DNA of 64,000 bases from Vibrio sp. MEBiC08052 (GCF_001506075.1 NZ_KQ947475.1:4003253-4067252), one strand, 5' to 3'; shown: positions 53,439-62,354, counted from the stretch's first letter. Program-made: numbers and translations. The notes: generated from the letters alone by a model not told the origin.

Positions 53439-55027
53439 ATTTAGAAAAACGCCTCTATATTTCCGGCGAAGAAGTCCATCTGGCGCGACATATGATCAGT
53501 CTCAAACTGTCGCTCGGTGGCAAGGCGATTTTCACCATTCAGGCTGAAAAGGCCCCGGAACGGTTCGAACTGGTGCGGCTGGATATCGGTTATGAGCATG
53601 ATTTGTGGATTTTCTTTGAAGGGTATATTGATAAAGTTCAGCCGGCAGAAAATGGCTTCTTCAAAATTACGGTCAAAGAAAATGCCGGGATTCTCAGTCA
53701 GCGCTGGCCGATCAGCCTTGAGCACCCGACAGCGATTGATGTGCTCGATCAACTGACAGTATTGACGGGGCTGGATTTTAAATATCCGGATGCCGGATAT
53801 ATGCGACAAGTGATTCCCAACTTTGTCCATCAGGGAAACGGCTATCAATGTTTGGATGCTTTGGCAAAAGCGTTTGCGATTGAAGACTGTATCTGGTTTC
53901 AGGATACGGATCAGAATATTTATGTCGGTGGCTATGCCGAGAGTCTTTTTTCTGGGAAACCAATGTCAGTTCCGGCTGAATTTACCTCACGTCAGACCAA
54001 TTCTAGTGTCACGTTCGTCCCGTATCCGATGCTGCGACCCGGCCGGGTGATGAATGGTCACCGGATTACTCGGATCGATCTGATCGAAGACGATATGACG
54101 GCTTACTGGCAACCGGCCAGCAGCGAAGCGGGAGCGCGAAAACAGCAGGTTTATAATGAGTTTCCGGAACTCTCCGCAGGTTATCACTTACCCCTGTTCG
54201 GCCGGATTGAAGCGGTACGTGATGTGGTGACGAAAGGGAAGATCACCGATCCGTTCCGGCCGCGTTATGCAGTTGATGTGCAAATGCTGGATGCGGATCT
54301 TCAGGCGGATTCCTCCGTGCCGGTTTATCGTTCGATTCCGCTGCCAGTTGGGATGGGTGGCATTGAATCGGGATTACTGGCCTATCCGCTGGAAGGCATG
54401 CTGGTGGAAATTGCATTCGCTTATGGCCGCAGTGACCGGCCGATCATTCGGGGTGTTTATGGTTTCAATTATATGCTGCCATCACTTGAACCCGGTGAAC
54501 AGGTACAGCAACAACGGGATGAAGTCAGTCGTCGAATCGATGGGGTTGGCAATATTAACGATAAAACCGACCAAAAAATGAGCCGTTGTGCCTATCAGAT
54601 GCAGGATCAGGCACAGCATTATCAGGGCGCGTTTGGTCAGCATCAGCTGGATATTCGCGAGCATAGTCAGGAAAATATCTCGGGGAAAAAACAGATTGAG
54701 GCTTTGGGGGCGGTTGAATTGCTGGCCGGAGATAATCTGGAACTGGGCAGTCTGGGTAATCTGCATGTTGCTACCGCAGGGGATTGGATCACAACCGTCG
54801 GTCAACTACGCAATACCGTGATTCAATTGAATGATCAATTAAAAATTATGGGTAACCGACTGGAAGTGATCGAAAAAGATTGGCAAGCGTCGGCAGCGAA
54901 TATGCGTTTTACCGCAGATTTGATCACGATGAATGGCGGAAAAGGCGTTGTACAAGGCGACTGTATTTGTGCCTTTACCGGTAAGCCACACTCGGATCTC
55001 TCTTCCACAGTTAAGGCAGGAAAATAA
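53435..55027 (+). CDS. Baseplate hub and spike protein (gpD/gpV-like fusion)
   Basis: 530 residues. The first ~260 resemble the hub (ISGEEVHLARHMISLKLSLGGKAIFTIQAEKAPERFELVRLDIGYE; FFEGYIDKVQPAENGFFKITVKENAGILSQRWP). About 275-350 look like the OB-fold of gpV/VgrG spikes (VPVYRSIPLPVGMGGIESGLLAYPLEGMLVEIAFAYGRSDRPIIRGVYG). The end contains a repetitive beta segment (LLAGDNLELGSLGNLHVATAGDW; ADLITMNGGKGVVQGDC). Hub and spike seem combined as in VgrG. It pierces the target envelope. Confidence 0.75.
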   Translation: MNLEKRLYISGEEVHLARHMISLKLSLGGKAIFTIQAEKAPERFELVRLDIGYEHDLWIFFEGYIDKVQPAENGFFKITVKENAGILSQRWPISLEHPTAIDVLDQLTVLTGLDFKYPDAGYMRQVIPNFVHQGNGYQCLDALAKAFAIEDCIWFQDTDQNIYVGGYAESLFSGKPMSVPAEFTSRQTNSSVTFVPYPMLRPGRVMNGHRITRIDLIEDDMTAYWQPASSEAGARKQQVYNEFPELSAGYHLPLFGRIEAVRDVVTKGKITDPFRPRYAVDVQMLDADLQADSSVPVYRSIPLPVGMGGIESGLLAYPLEGMLVEIAFAYGRSDRPIIRGVYGFNYMLPSLEPGEQVQQQRDEVSRRIDGVGNINDKTDQKMSRCAYQMQDQAQHYQGAFGQHQLDIREHSQENISGKKQIEALGAVELLAGDNLELGSLGNLHVATAGDWITTVGQLRNTVIQLNDQLKIMGNRLEVIEKDWQASAANMRFTADLITMNGGKGVVQGDCICAFTGKPHSDLSSTVKAGK

Positions 55028-55224
55028 TGGCACTAAGTAAATCATCACTGAAAGACAAAATTATTAACGAATTGAAACAGCAAAAATTTATCACGGAAGG
55101 AACACATGCCCGCTCTGAGGAATTGGCAACTGCACTGGCAAATGCGATCGTCGATGAAATTAAAGAAAACGCCGAGGCGATCGTTTCCGGAGGAAGCTCT
55201 GCGGGACAGTGGCCGGTGAATTAG
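55027..55224 (+). CDS. Small protein at the end of the tail operon
   Basis: 65 residues; helical, then a glycine-serine stretch (AEAIVSGGSSAGQWPVN). TAATG overlap with the spike gene shows coupling. Similar short proteins end several tail operons; its function is not known. Confidence 0.6.
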   Translation: MALSKSSLKDKIINELKQQKFITEGTHARSEELATALANAIVDEIKENAEAIVSGGSSAGQWPVN

Positions 55225-55243
55225 TTCGCTTGGTACAGATTTA

Positions 55244-55552
55244 TCATGAACGTTGAGTCTCAAACTTGATTGTTGTCATCAGCGATAACACCACCTGTTT
55301 GAGATTAGGCGGCATTTGATGCCAGAGTGTCAGGTATTCGGCGCTGTTGAGATGATCGGCTTGCGTCATCTCAGTAACACCGAGTACCGCCATAATCTGA
55401 TCTCTCATTTCCAGTGTCATTGACTGGCGCCCGGATAAAACACGTTTAATTTTGGACTCGTCAATGCCGGAAATGGTTGCCAGTTGCGTATAAGAGAGGC
55501 CTTGGTTCTTTAGTAGTTTCCGAATGAAGATAACTGTGGGATGCAAAATCAA
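55244..55552 (-). CDS. Xre-type helix-turn-helix protein at the locus border
   Basis: 102 residues. N-terminal helix-turn-helix (LSYTQLATISGIDESKIKRVLSGRQSMT) then a helical part (LNSAEYLTLWHQMPPNLKQVVLSLMTTI). Convergent with the tail operon, separated from it by 19 bp. May be a second regulator of the locus or a resident gene. Confidence 0.75.
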   Translation of the reverse strand: MILHPTVIFIRKLLKNQGLSYTQLATISGIDESKIKRVLSGRQSMTLEMRDQIMAVLGVTEMTQADHLNSAEYLTLWHQMPPNLKQVVLSLMTTIKFETQRS

Positions 55553-55765
55553 TCCTTAAGACAACGCATATGATAGTTAATAATATTATCATTAAAAATA
55601 TTGATTCTATTGCCGATTTTATGATGGGAAGATAGTTCGCTTATTGAACTTTTTTTGCTGCTCAGTTTGTTTTTCGGACTAATTGACAGTTGTTGGTAGC
55701 AGATCTCATAAAATTTATTGCACTATAGCAAAATGTATCAAATCAACGTTAGGCATAAGGTTATT

Positions 55766-55993
55766 ATGAAAAATAAAATCAAAGAGTTAGAGTATATTGC
55801 TGATGAAGCTGAACTGGCAATGCTGGCACTATCCTCGATGTTACTGATGGATTGTAAAGGTGTGGCGGTTTTACAGAAGAAGATGCATGAAATTAGTCAG
55901 AAAGCCCATCAGTTGATCGCGCAGGAAACATGCCAGGGCAAAAAAGCTGTTTTCAACGCTGAGCTTAATACAGAAGAATATCAATCAGTCTGA
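55766..55993 (+). CDS. Small hypothetical protein upstream of thrS
   Basis: 75 residues from ATG after ATAAGG; the frame reaches 16 codons further up with no site. Helical (KEL-EYIADEAELAMLALSSMLL) with one cysteine in MDCKG and one in ETCQG. Divergent from the Xre gene, with ~215 bp of AT-rich DNA between them. No family recognised. Confidence 0.5.
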   Translation: MKNKIKELEYIADEAELAMLALSSMLLMDCKGVAVLQKKMHEISQKAHQLIAQETCQGKKAVFNAELNTEEYQSV

Positions 55994-56138
55994 TAAATGA
56001 GTTGTGATTTCATCTCGTTGATTTAGAATAGTCGATAAGGTACTCAGGATGGTGCATCCGTATTTGCATCAAAATGGGTACTATTTTTATGTCGCGTGTT
56101 TTCTCTAAAAAACACAAATGTGCGAATTAATGAAACAT

Positions 56139-56159
56139 GTGTTGCTTGGTGCGCAACAC
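56139..56159 (+). promoter_or_regulatory. thrS leader hairpin mimicking the tRNA-Thr anticodon arm
   Basis: Seven-pair stem GTGTTGC/GCAACAC with a seven-base loop TTGGTGC, ending 18 bases before the thrS ATG. Loop positions 3-5 are GGT, a threonine anticodon, and position 2 is the T that matches conserved U33 of anticodon loops. E. coli ThrRS binds such a leader arm and blocks its own translation; that mechanism is established there, and inferred here. Confidence 0.8.
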
Positions 56160-56177
56160 CACTGTAAAGGATAAATC

Positions 56178-58106
56178 ATGCCTATTATTACTCTTCCTGA
56201 CGGTAGTCAACGTCAATTCGATCATCCGGTTTCTGTTTCAGATGTTGCCTTGTCTATCGGTGCGGGTCTTGCGAAAGCAACCATTGCCGGACGTATTAAC
56301 GGTGCTCGCGTTGACGCCTGCGATCTTATTGAAAGCGATGCCAGCTTAGAAATCATCACGGCAAAAGATGATGTTGATGGTTTGGAAATCGTCCGTCACT
56401 CCTGTGCTCACTTGTTGGGACATGCCCTCAAGCAACTATATCCTGATGCCAAAATGGCGATTGGTCCAACGATCGACAGTGGTTTTTATTACGATATCGA
56501 TTTGGAACAATCCTTGTCGCAAGATGATTTGGAAAAAATTGAAGCGCGGATGAAAGCGCTGGCGAAAACCAAATATCAGGTAGTCAAAAAGAATGTAAGT
56601 TGGCAGGAAGCACGTGATACGTTTGAATCTCGTGGTGAATCCTACAAAATTGAAATTCTGGACGAAAATGTGGCGCGTGACGATCGTCCCGGGCTTTATC
56701 ATCATGAAGAATATGTTGATATGTGCCGTGGTCCTCATGTGCCGCATATGGGATTCTGCCAACATTTTAAATTATTGAATGTAGCCGGCGCTTACTGGCG
56801 TGGTAACAGTGATAATAAAATGTTGCAGCGTATTTACGGTACAGCTTTTCACGATAAGAAAGCCCTGAGCGCACATTTGACTCGCTTAGAAGAAGCTGCA
56901 AAACGCGATCACCGTAAAATTGGTAAACAACTCGATTTATTCCATATGCAGCAAGAAGCTCCCGGTATGGTGTTCTGGCATCATAACGGTTGGTCTGTCT
57001 TCCGCGATTTAGAAGTTTTTGTGCGTGAAAAACTGACGGAATATGATTATCAGGAAGTGAAAGGTCCGTTAATGATGGATCGCGTGCTGTGGGAACGTTC
57101 AGGACACTGGGATAAATACGCCGAAGGGATGTTCACGACTAATTCTGAAAATCGTGAATACGCGATTAAGCCAATGAACTGTCCCGGTCATGTCCAGATT
57201 TTTAATCAAGGTCTGAAATCCTACCGTGACTTACCATTGCGGATGGCTGAGTTTGGTTCATGCCACCGTAACGAACCGTCCGGTTCTCTGCATGGCATTA
57301 TGCGGGTGCGTGGCTTTACACAAGATGATGCGCATATTTTCTGTACTGAAGAGCAGATTCAGCAAGAAGTCACTTCGTGTATCGAAATGGTCTACGATGT
57401 TTACCGGACATTTGGTTTTGAAAATATTGCAGTTAAACTTTCAACTCGCCCTGAACAACGGGTTGGCAGCGATGAAATCTGGGATAAGTCTGAAGAAGCA
57501 TTGATGCTTTCACTAAAATCCATGAATATCGATTACGAAATTCAGGAGGGTGAAGGGGCATTCTACGGGCCGAAAATCGAATTTACCCTGCATGATTGCC
57601 TTGACCGTACATGGCAGTGTGGTACAGTGCAGCTCGATTTTAATCTGCCGGGCCGTTTGGGTGCGACTTATGTCGGTGAAAACAATGAGCGTCTGGTCCC
57701 AGTGATGATTCACCGAGCGATTTTAGGATCACTGGAACGGTTCATCGGTATTTTAATTGAAGAATATGCAGGATTTTTCCCGACTTGGCTTGCACCAGAG
57801 CAGGCTGTCGTATTAAATATTACGGATAAACAATCTGATTATGTTCAGGATGCAGTGCGAAAACTACAAAAATGTGGGATTCGGGCAAAAGCAGACTTGA
57901 GAAATGAAAAGATAGGCTTTAAAATCCGCGAACATACTTTAAAACGTGTGCCGTATATGTTGGTTTGTGGTGACCAGGAAGTAGAAGCTGGCGAAATCGC
58001 TGTACGGACACGAAGAGGCAAAGACTTGGGTAAATTTAAGCTGGATGATTTCATTGAGTTGGTCCGGACCGAAGTCTCAAGCCGTAAGCTCAATCTGGAG
58101 GAATAA
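56178..58106 (+). CDS. thrS: Threonyl-tRNA synthetase
   Basis: 642 residues, the E. coli length. Order: TGS domain (PIITLPDGSQRQFDHPVSV), the editing domain with HSCAHLLGHALKQLYPD, the class II catalytic core with zinc ligands including Cys in MNCPGHVQIF, motif 2 around FGSCHRNEPSGSLHGIMRVRGF, and motif 3 (HRAILGSLERFIGIL), followed by the anticodon-binding domain. Charges tRNA-Thr and corrects seryl errors. First gene of thrS-infC-rpmI-rplT; the leader hairpin provides autoregulation. Confidence 0.97.
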   Translation: MPIITLPDGSQRQFDHPVSVSDVALSIGAGLAKATIAGRINGARVDACDLIESDASLEIITAKDDVDGLEIVRHSCAHLLGHALKQLYPDAKMAIGPTIDSGFYYDIDLEQSLSQDDLEKIEARMKALAKTKYQVVKKNVSWQEARDTFESRGESYKIEILDENVARDDRPGLYHHEEYVDMCRGPHVPHMGFCQHFKLLNVAGAYWRGNSDNKMLQRIYGTAFHDKKALSAHLTRLEEAAKRDHRKIGKQLDLFHMQQEAPGMVFWHHNGWSVFRDLEVFVREKLTEYDYQEVKGPLMMDRVLWERSGHWDKYAEGMFTTNSENREYAIKPMNCPGHVQIFNQGLKSYRDLPLRMAEFGSCHRNEPSGSLHGIMRVRGFTQDDAHIFCTEEQIQQEVTSCIEMVYDVYRTFGFENIAVKLSTRPEQRVGSDEIWDKSEEALMLSLKSMNIDYEIQEGEGAFYGPKIEFTLHDCLDRTWQCGTVQLDFNLPGRLGATYVGENNERLVPVMIHRAILGSLERFIGILIEEYAGFFPTWLAPEQAVVLNITDKQSDYVQDAVRKLQKCGIRAKADLRNEKIGFKIREHTLKRVPYMLVCGDQEVEAGEIAVRTRRGKDLGKFKLDDFIELVRTEVSSRKLNLEE

Positions 58107-58109
58107 ACT

Positions 58110-58661
58110 ATTAAAGGTGGAAGACGTGGCCAAGTGCCGGCCAAACAAAACCAACATCGTGTCAACGGAGAAATTCGTGGTGTACGTGAAGTCCGTTTAT
58201 CGGGAGCAGAAGGTGAAGATTCTCGGATTGTTTCAATTCAAGAAGCGCTTGATACGGCTTTAGAAGCCGGGATGGATCTTGTTGAAATCAGTCCGAATGC
58301 GGAACCGCCTGTTTGTCGTGTGATGGATTATGGTAAATTCCTCTTCGAGAAGAGCAAAGCGGCAAAAGAGCAGAAGAAAAAGCAAAAGCAGATCCAGATT
58401 AAAGAAGTAAAATTCCGTCCTGGAACTGATATTGGAGACTATCAGGTAAAACTACGCAACCTGCTACGTTTCCTTGAAGAAGGCAACAAAGTGAAGGTAA
58501 CAATTCGCTTCCGTGGCCGAGAAATGGCACACCAAGATATCGGTGTCGATGTTTTGAATCGTCTGAAAGAAGATACGGCAGATATTGCTGTTGTGGAATC
58601 TTTCCCTAGTCGGATCGAAGCACGTCAAATGATTATGGTGCTAGCCCCTAAGAAGAAGTAA
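58110..58661 (+). CDS. infC: Translation initiation factor IF-3
   Basis: 183 residues starting at the rare codon ATT (58110), preceded by CTGGAGG. No ATG or GTG is available for the conserved N-terminus KGGRRGQVPAKQNQHRVNGEIR; the first GTG is at 58134, which would lose it. Conserved blocks are SPNAEPPVCRVMDYGKFLFE and KFRPGTDIGDYQVKL, and the C-terminal helix-strand domain with RGREMAHQ. AUU initiation lets IF-3 limit its own synthesis, as known in E. coli. Starts three bases after thrS. Confidence 0.95.
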   Translation: MKGGRRGQVPAKQNQHRVNGEIRGVREVRLSGAEGEDSRIVSIQEALDTALEAGMDLVEISPNAEPPVCRVMDYGKFLFEKSKAAKEQKKKQKQIQIKEVKFRPGTDIGDYQVKLRNLLRFLEEGNKVKVTIRFRGREMAHQDIGVDVLNRLKEDTADIAVVESFPSRIEARQMIMVLAPKKK

Positions 58662-58680
58662 TGACCGGCTTGCAAGTAAT

Positions 58681-58714
58681 AAACCCTGCCGTCTGAGTAC
58701 GGTGGGGTTTTATT
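58681..58714 (+). terminator. Hairpin between infC and rpmI
   Basis: AAACCC(TG)CCGT / ACGG(TG)GGGTTT stem with loop CTGAGT and TTTTAT. Acts as a partial terminator or part of the L20-responsive leader for rpmI-rplT; the precise role is inferred. Confidence 0.65.
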
Positions 58715-58764
58715 CGCCCTCATTACATGGTTATTAAAATCGAAACAATGCGGAGTTATTCATC

Positions 58765-58959
58765 ATGCCTAAGATGAAAAACAATAAAGGTGCTGCTAAG
58801 CGTTTTAAGAAAACTGCTGGTGGTGTTAAGTACAAGCACGCGACTAAACGTCACATCCTGACTAAGCGTACGACTAAGAACAAGCGTCATCTACGTCCAA
58901 ACTCTGTCCTTCCTAAATGTGAAGTGGCTGCTGTTGCACGTATGTTGCCATACGCTTAA
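58765..58959 (+). CDS. rpmI: Ribosomal protein bL35
   Basis: 64 residues (one shorter than E. coli's 65 including Met), starting PKMKNNKGAAKRFKKTAGG with KHATKRHILTKRTTK and ending ARMLPYA, all diagnostic. Expression in E. coli is limited by L20 binding its leader. Confidence 0.97.
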   Translation: MPKMKNNKGAAKRFKKTAGGVKYKHATKRHILTKRTTKNKRHLRPNSVLPKCEVAAVARMLPYA

Positions 58960-59001
58960 TTCTTTTTTGGTTTTTAATTCGTTTAGTTTAGGAGAAGCAG
59001 A

Positions 59002-59355
59002 ATGCCTCGCGTAAAACGTGGTGTACAAGCTCGTGCACGTCATAAGAAAGTTCTAAAGCAAGCTAAAGGTTATTACGGTGCTCGTTCTCGAGTTTATCGT
59101 GTTGCCTTCCAAGCAGTGACTAAAGCTGGTCAATATGCATATCGTGACCGTCGCAACAAGAAACGTCAATTCCGTCAACTGTGGATTGCACGTATCAATG
59201 CGGCATCTCGTCAAAATGGTCTGTCTTACAGCCGTTTCATCAACGGTCTGAAGAAAGCATCTATCGAGATCGATCGTAAGATCTTAGCTGATATCGCAGT
59301 ATTTGATAAATCAGCATTCGCTGTGCTTGTTGAGAAAGCAAAAGCCGCACTTTAA
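59002..59355 (+). CDS. rplT: Ribosomal protein bL20
   Basis: 117 residues, opening PRVKRGVQARARHKKVLKQAKGYYGARSRVYRVA, very basic N-terminal extension and globular end KSAFAVLVEKAKAAL. 23S rRNA-binding protein needed early in 50S assembly; also represses its own operon. Last gene of the block, terminator follows. Confidence 0.97.
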   Translation: MPRVKRGVQARARHKKVLKQAKGYYGARSRVYRVAFQAVTKAGQYAYRDRRNKKRQFRQLWIARINAASRQNGLSYSRFINGLKKASIEIDRKILADIAVFDKSAFAVLVEKAKAAL

Positions 59356-59380
59356 TTCAAAGTTGTAGCCCAGTTTTCGG

Positions 59381-59408
59381 AAAGGAGAGCTTTTAGCTCT
59401 CCTTTTTT
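59381..59408 (+). terminator. rplT terminator
   Basis: AAAGGAGAGC/GCTCTCCTTT stem, TTTTA loop, T-run. Confidence 0.9.
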
Positions 59409-59422
59409 GTTTTTATACGATA

Positions 59423-59450
59423 TTAATCGTTAATCGTTAATCGTTAATCG
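59423..59450 (+). repeat. Four-unit 7-bp tandem repeat
   Basis: TTAATCG repeated four times directly, 15 bp after the rplT terminator T-run. Confidence 0.9.
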
Positions 59451-59527
59451 TTTCTGTTTCCCGACCAAGTTGAGCTGGTTCAGGTTTTGTCGATTGTTTT
59501 TGAGCATAAAGGTTAAGGTATTATTGG

Positions 59528-60730
59528 ATGAGATTTGAGCTTTTTAGAGGAGATTCAGGTGTTTACTTCTGGTTGAATGGACTGGCTGCGATGGCTTTTT
59601 CATTTATTTTACCAGTGATGAGCTTGTTTCTTATCGAAGGTTTAGGTATTGAACCGATGTATATCGGGCTTTATACCGTCGGTACTGCGATTTCTACAAT
59701 TCTGATTAGTCAAATATTGGGGCGTCTGGCGGACAAAGGCATCGATAGTAAAATACTGCTGCTGATCGCAGTTGGCTTTTTGTGTCTGGCAGCATTATCG
59801 TTCTCTCAGCTGACTCAATTCTGGCAGGCGATTATTGTCGGCTGGTGTTTTATGGCATTCGGTGCGTCATCGATTCCTTTGCTGTTAGCAATGATTCGAC
59901 GCTTTGCTGAGCGGTCAGGTAAAGACAGCACAAAGCTTAATTCTCAGATGCGTTCTTCGGTTTCACTGGTCTGGATTGCAGGTCCGGCACTGGCTTTTGC
60001 ATCGGTCGGCACTTTTGGCTTTCGGATCAATTTTCTGCTGGCTGCTGGTATTGCGCTACTGGTTTTCTTGATGGTGTGGCGATTATTGCCGTCTGTGCCA
60101 AAGGTTGCGAAATCTGAAACTTCGCATGAAGTGGTTCCGCCTTTTCCTTATAAAGTCTGGTTTCTCGGGGTCGGTATTTTATTTGCCAATATGGCAAACA
60201 GTACTTATATCAATGCGATGCCACTCTTTATCACCAAAGAGCTCGATTTGCCAGTTTCATATCCGGGTATTTTTATGGGCTTGACGGCAGCATTAGAAAT
60301 TCCAGTGATGCTTCTTTCCGCATCCTGGTCACACCGTTTCGGCAAAATACAGTTGATGATGGTGGGTTTCGTCATTGCCATGTCGTTTTATACCGGCATT
60401 CAATATGTTTCGAGTCTCGAAGGGTTGTTAGCGCTGCAACTGTTAAATGGTCTTTTTTACGGAATCTTCGTTGGTTTAGGGATTACACTGTTACAAGACT
60501 CAGCACCCAAACGGGTGGGGCAGGTTTCTGCTTTCTATACTAACGCGATGTCAGTCGGCACGATGTGTGGTACCTCTTTAATGGGGTTTGTTGCACAACA
60601 ACATGGGTTTCGGAATGCAATCTATATTTCGTTGGTGGCGATTATTATTTCATTTGCTATCTTTTTGACCATTCATTTGCGTGAAAGCAAACAGGGAAAA
60701 GTTTCCGAACTACAAGTACCGCCTCTGTAA
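59528..60730 (+). CDS. MFS transporter, sugar-efflux (SetA/SetB) type
   Basis: 400 residues, twelve predicted membrane segments. The N-terminal half carries YIGLYTVGTAISTILISQILGRLADKG, a variant of the loop 2-3 motif, and the C-terminal half PRxx-like APKRVGQVSAFYTNAMSVGTMCGTSLMGFVAQ, as in sugar efflux transporters of the Set family. Likely exports sugars or sugar analogues. Substrate not determinable. The ATG has only a weak ribosome site. Confidence 0.75.
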   Translation: MRFELFRGDSGVYFWLNGLAAMAFSFILPVMSLFLIEGLGIEPMYIGLYTVGTAISTILISQILGRLADKGIDSKILLLIAVGFLCLAALSFSQLTQFWQAIIVGWCFMAFGASSIPLLLAMIRRFAERSGKDSTKLNSQMRSSVSLVWIAGPALAFASVGTFGFRINFLLAAGIALLVFLMVWRLLPSVPKVAKSETSHEVVPPFPYKVWFLGVGILFANMANSTYINAMPLFITKELDLPVSYPGIFMGLTAALEIPVMLLSASWSHRFGKIQLMMVGFVIAMSFYTGIQYVSSLEGLLALQLLNGLFYGIFVGLGITLLQDSAPKRVGQVSAFYTNAMSVGTMCGTSLMGFVAQQHGFRNAIYISLVAIIISFAIFLTIHLRESKQGKVSELQVPPL

Positions 60731-60967
60731 GTCACCGTTTTTCCATTTATTGCCACTGACTCCGAGTAATTGTATGTAATCAAGCGATATCACGGTAGAA
60801 AAAACTGAATATGCTGTGGCAGGATGTTGATTGCTTGCAAAAATAATAATGGCGTCGTACGGTAATCAATTGGTCATATATTTTACCGGAATGTTATGCT
60901 TGTGGGTAAAATAATGACAGTATAAATGTAGAGAACAGAGCTAACAGGAAGTTAGAAGGGCTATTAA

Positions 60968-61498
60968 ATGGATATTCGAGTAGCTGAATATAGTGATTTT
61001 GAAAAAATTGCCGAATTGCATGCCCAAAGTTGGCAACAGAATTATCAGGGTGTTATGGAAGCCCATTATCTTCAGGATGAAGTTGAAGAAGATCGGCGTT
61101 TGATCTGGCAGGCCAGATTAATTAATCCGCCCATTAATCAGCATGTGGTTGTGGCAGAAGAAAACGGCAAGCTTTGTGGTTTCATTTGTGCGTTTGGTAA
61201 TCACGATTTTGAAAAAGGCACGGTGATTGAATCTCTGCATGTTGCCTCTGAATTACAGGGGAAAGGGATTGCAAAGTTGTTGCTGAAAGAAGTCACCCAA
61301 TGGATTCAGCACTATTTCCCGGATGGTGGTGTGTATATTGAGGTGATGGAACAGAATATTCGGGCCATTGAGTTTTATGACCACCTTGGGGGCTTACATA
61401 CGCTGGATAGAGTCTGGCACTCTCCCTGCGGTAGTGATGTCCCGGAATGGATCTACACCTGGGATACGCCTCAGGCGATTCTGTCGGCTATCGAATAA
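60968..61498 (+). CDS. GNAT family N-acetyltransferase
   Basis: 176 residues, single GNAT domain: N-terminal IRVAEYSDFEKIAELHAQSWQQNYQG, acetyl-CoA loop SELQGKGIAKLLLKEV (R/Q-x-x-G-x-G/A), and VMEQNIRAIEFYDHLGG. Substrate unknown. Its stop codon is in a short tandem repeat. Confidence 0.85.
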   Translation: MDIRVAEYSDFEKIAELHAQSWQQNYQGVMEAHYLQDEVEEDRRLIWQARLINPPINQHVVVAEENGKLCGFICAFGNHDFEKGTVIESLHVASELQGKGIAKLLLKEVTQWIQHYFPDGGVYIEVMEQNIRAIEFYDHLGGLHTLDRVWHSPCGSDVPEWIYTWDTPQAILSAIE

Positions 61499-61540
61499 GA
61501 CTAGGTTATCGTAAGACTAAGTTATCGAATGAGATCAAGT
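61489..61540 (+). repeat. Tandem repeat spanning the GNAT gene stop codon
   Basis: Units of 18, 16 and 18 bp (TATCGAATAAGACTAGGT and variants) at 61489, 61507 and 61523. The TAA is in the first unit; later units place further near-stop triplets. Confidence 0.75.
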
Positions 61541-61560
61541 GGGCCTGCGGGCCCGTTTTT
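61540..61560 (+). terminator. Terminator of the acetyltransferase gene
   Basis: GGGCC/GGCCC stem, TGCG loop, T5; overlaps the end of the tandem repeat. Confidence 0.7.
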
Positions 61561-61616
61561 AGTCTGTTTTCTCGTCAGAGAAGTTGTTGCCAGTGCTAAA
61601 AGTAGGAAAGAAGTTT

Positions 61617-62303
61617 ATGAATCAGCCAGAACCTGCGGTTCACACCTCTCAATCATGTTATATCGAGCATGCCTCTCAACCCGAATTATTGACCTGCCTT
61701 TCCCAATATAAGGGACTAATTTTTGATATGGATGGTACGTTGCTTGACACCATGCCAGCTCATGTTGCGTCTTGGAAAAAAGCATCGGAACATTTTGGCT
61801 TTCCCTTCACTGCACAATGGTTGCATAGTATGGGGGGTATGCCGAGTATCAAAGTTGTCGGTGAGATTAACCGACGCTTTGGTTTATGTTTGAACCCACA
61901 TGATGTTTCACAGTTTAAACAAGATGTATTTCGCTTACTGGATAACCAATATCAGCGAATTGCACTAACCTGTGACATTCTGGAGCAAGCGTACGGAGAA
62001 AGGAAGCTTGCAGTCGGAACGGGTAGTCATCGGGATAATGCACTGTCTTTATTAGAAAATGCCGGATTGCTGGATAAACTGGACACGGTTATCACCGCAA
62101 GTGATGTGGAAAATCATAAACCTCATCCGGATACGTTTCTGAAAGCCTGCCACCACATTCAACTGAAACCGAAAGAGTGTGTCGTATTTGAAGATACCGA
62201 TCTTGGGAAACAAGCCGCTCATGCTGCGGGGATGGATTGTTTTCTGGTCACTGGGCACGGGTTAATTTTCTATCCGCTGACTGATGAGATATCAACTGAG
62301 TAG
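61617..62303 (+). CDS. HAD-family sugar phosphatase (YqaB-like)
   Basis: 228 residues from the ATG after AGGAAAG. HAD motif I reads FDMDGTLLDTMPAHVASW, motif II VGTGSH, motif III and IV region KPHPDTFLKACHHI...VFEDTDLGKQAAHAAGM. The YqaB/beta-phosphoglucomutase-like subgroup hydrolyses fructose 1-phosphate and 6-phosphogluconate in E. coli; the exact substrate is not fixed here. An N-terminal ~35-residue extension precedes the domain. Confidence 0.85.
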   Translation: MNQPEPAVHTSQSCYIEHASQPELLTCLSQYKGLIFDMDGTLLDTMPAHVASWKKASEHFGFPFTAQWLHSMGGMPSIKVVGEINRRFGLCLNPHDVSQFKQDVFRLLDNQYQRIALTCDILEQAYGERKLAVGTGSHRDNALSLLENAGLLDKLDTVITASDVENHKPHPDTFLKACHHIQLKPKECVVFEDTDLGKQAAHAAGMDCFLVTGHGLIFYPLTDEISTE

Positions 62304-62314
62304 CGCACTATGAT

Positions 62315-62336
62315 GAGAGCTGCATGAGCAGCTCTC
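62315..62336. terminator. Hairpin between convergent HAD and FKBP genes
   Basis: 9-bp perfect stem GAGAGCTGC/GCAGCTCTC with loop ATGA; poor T-run. Confidence 0.5.
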
Positions 62337-62354
62337 TGATATAACCGATAAATA

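Noticed and set aside
32426..55700. Phage attachment-site direct repeats at the borders
   Set aside because: Compared both borders by eye and found no convincing long direct repeat or tRNA gene; a computed search would be needed to exclude a short one.
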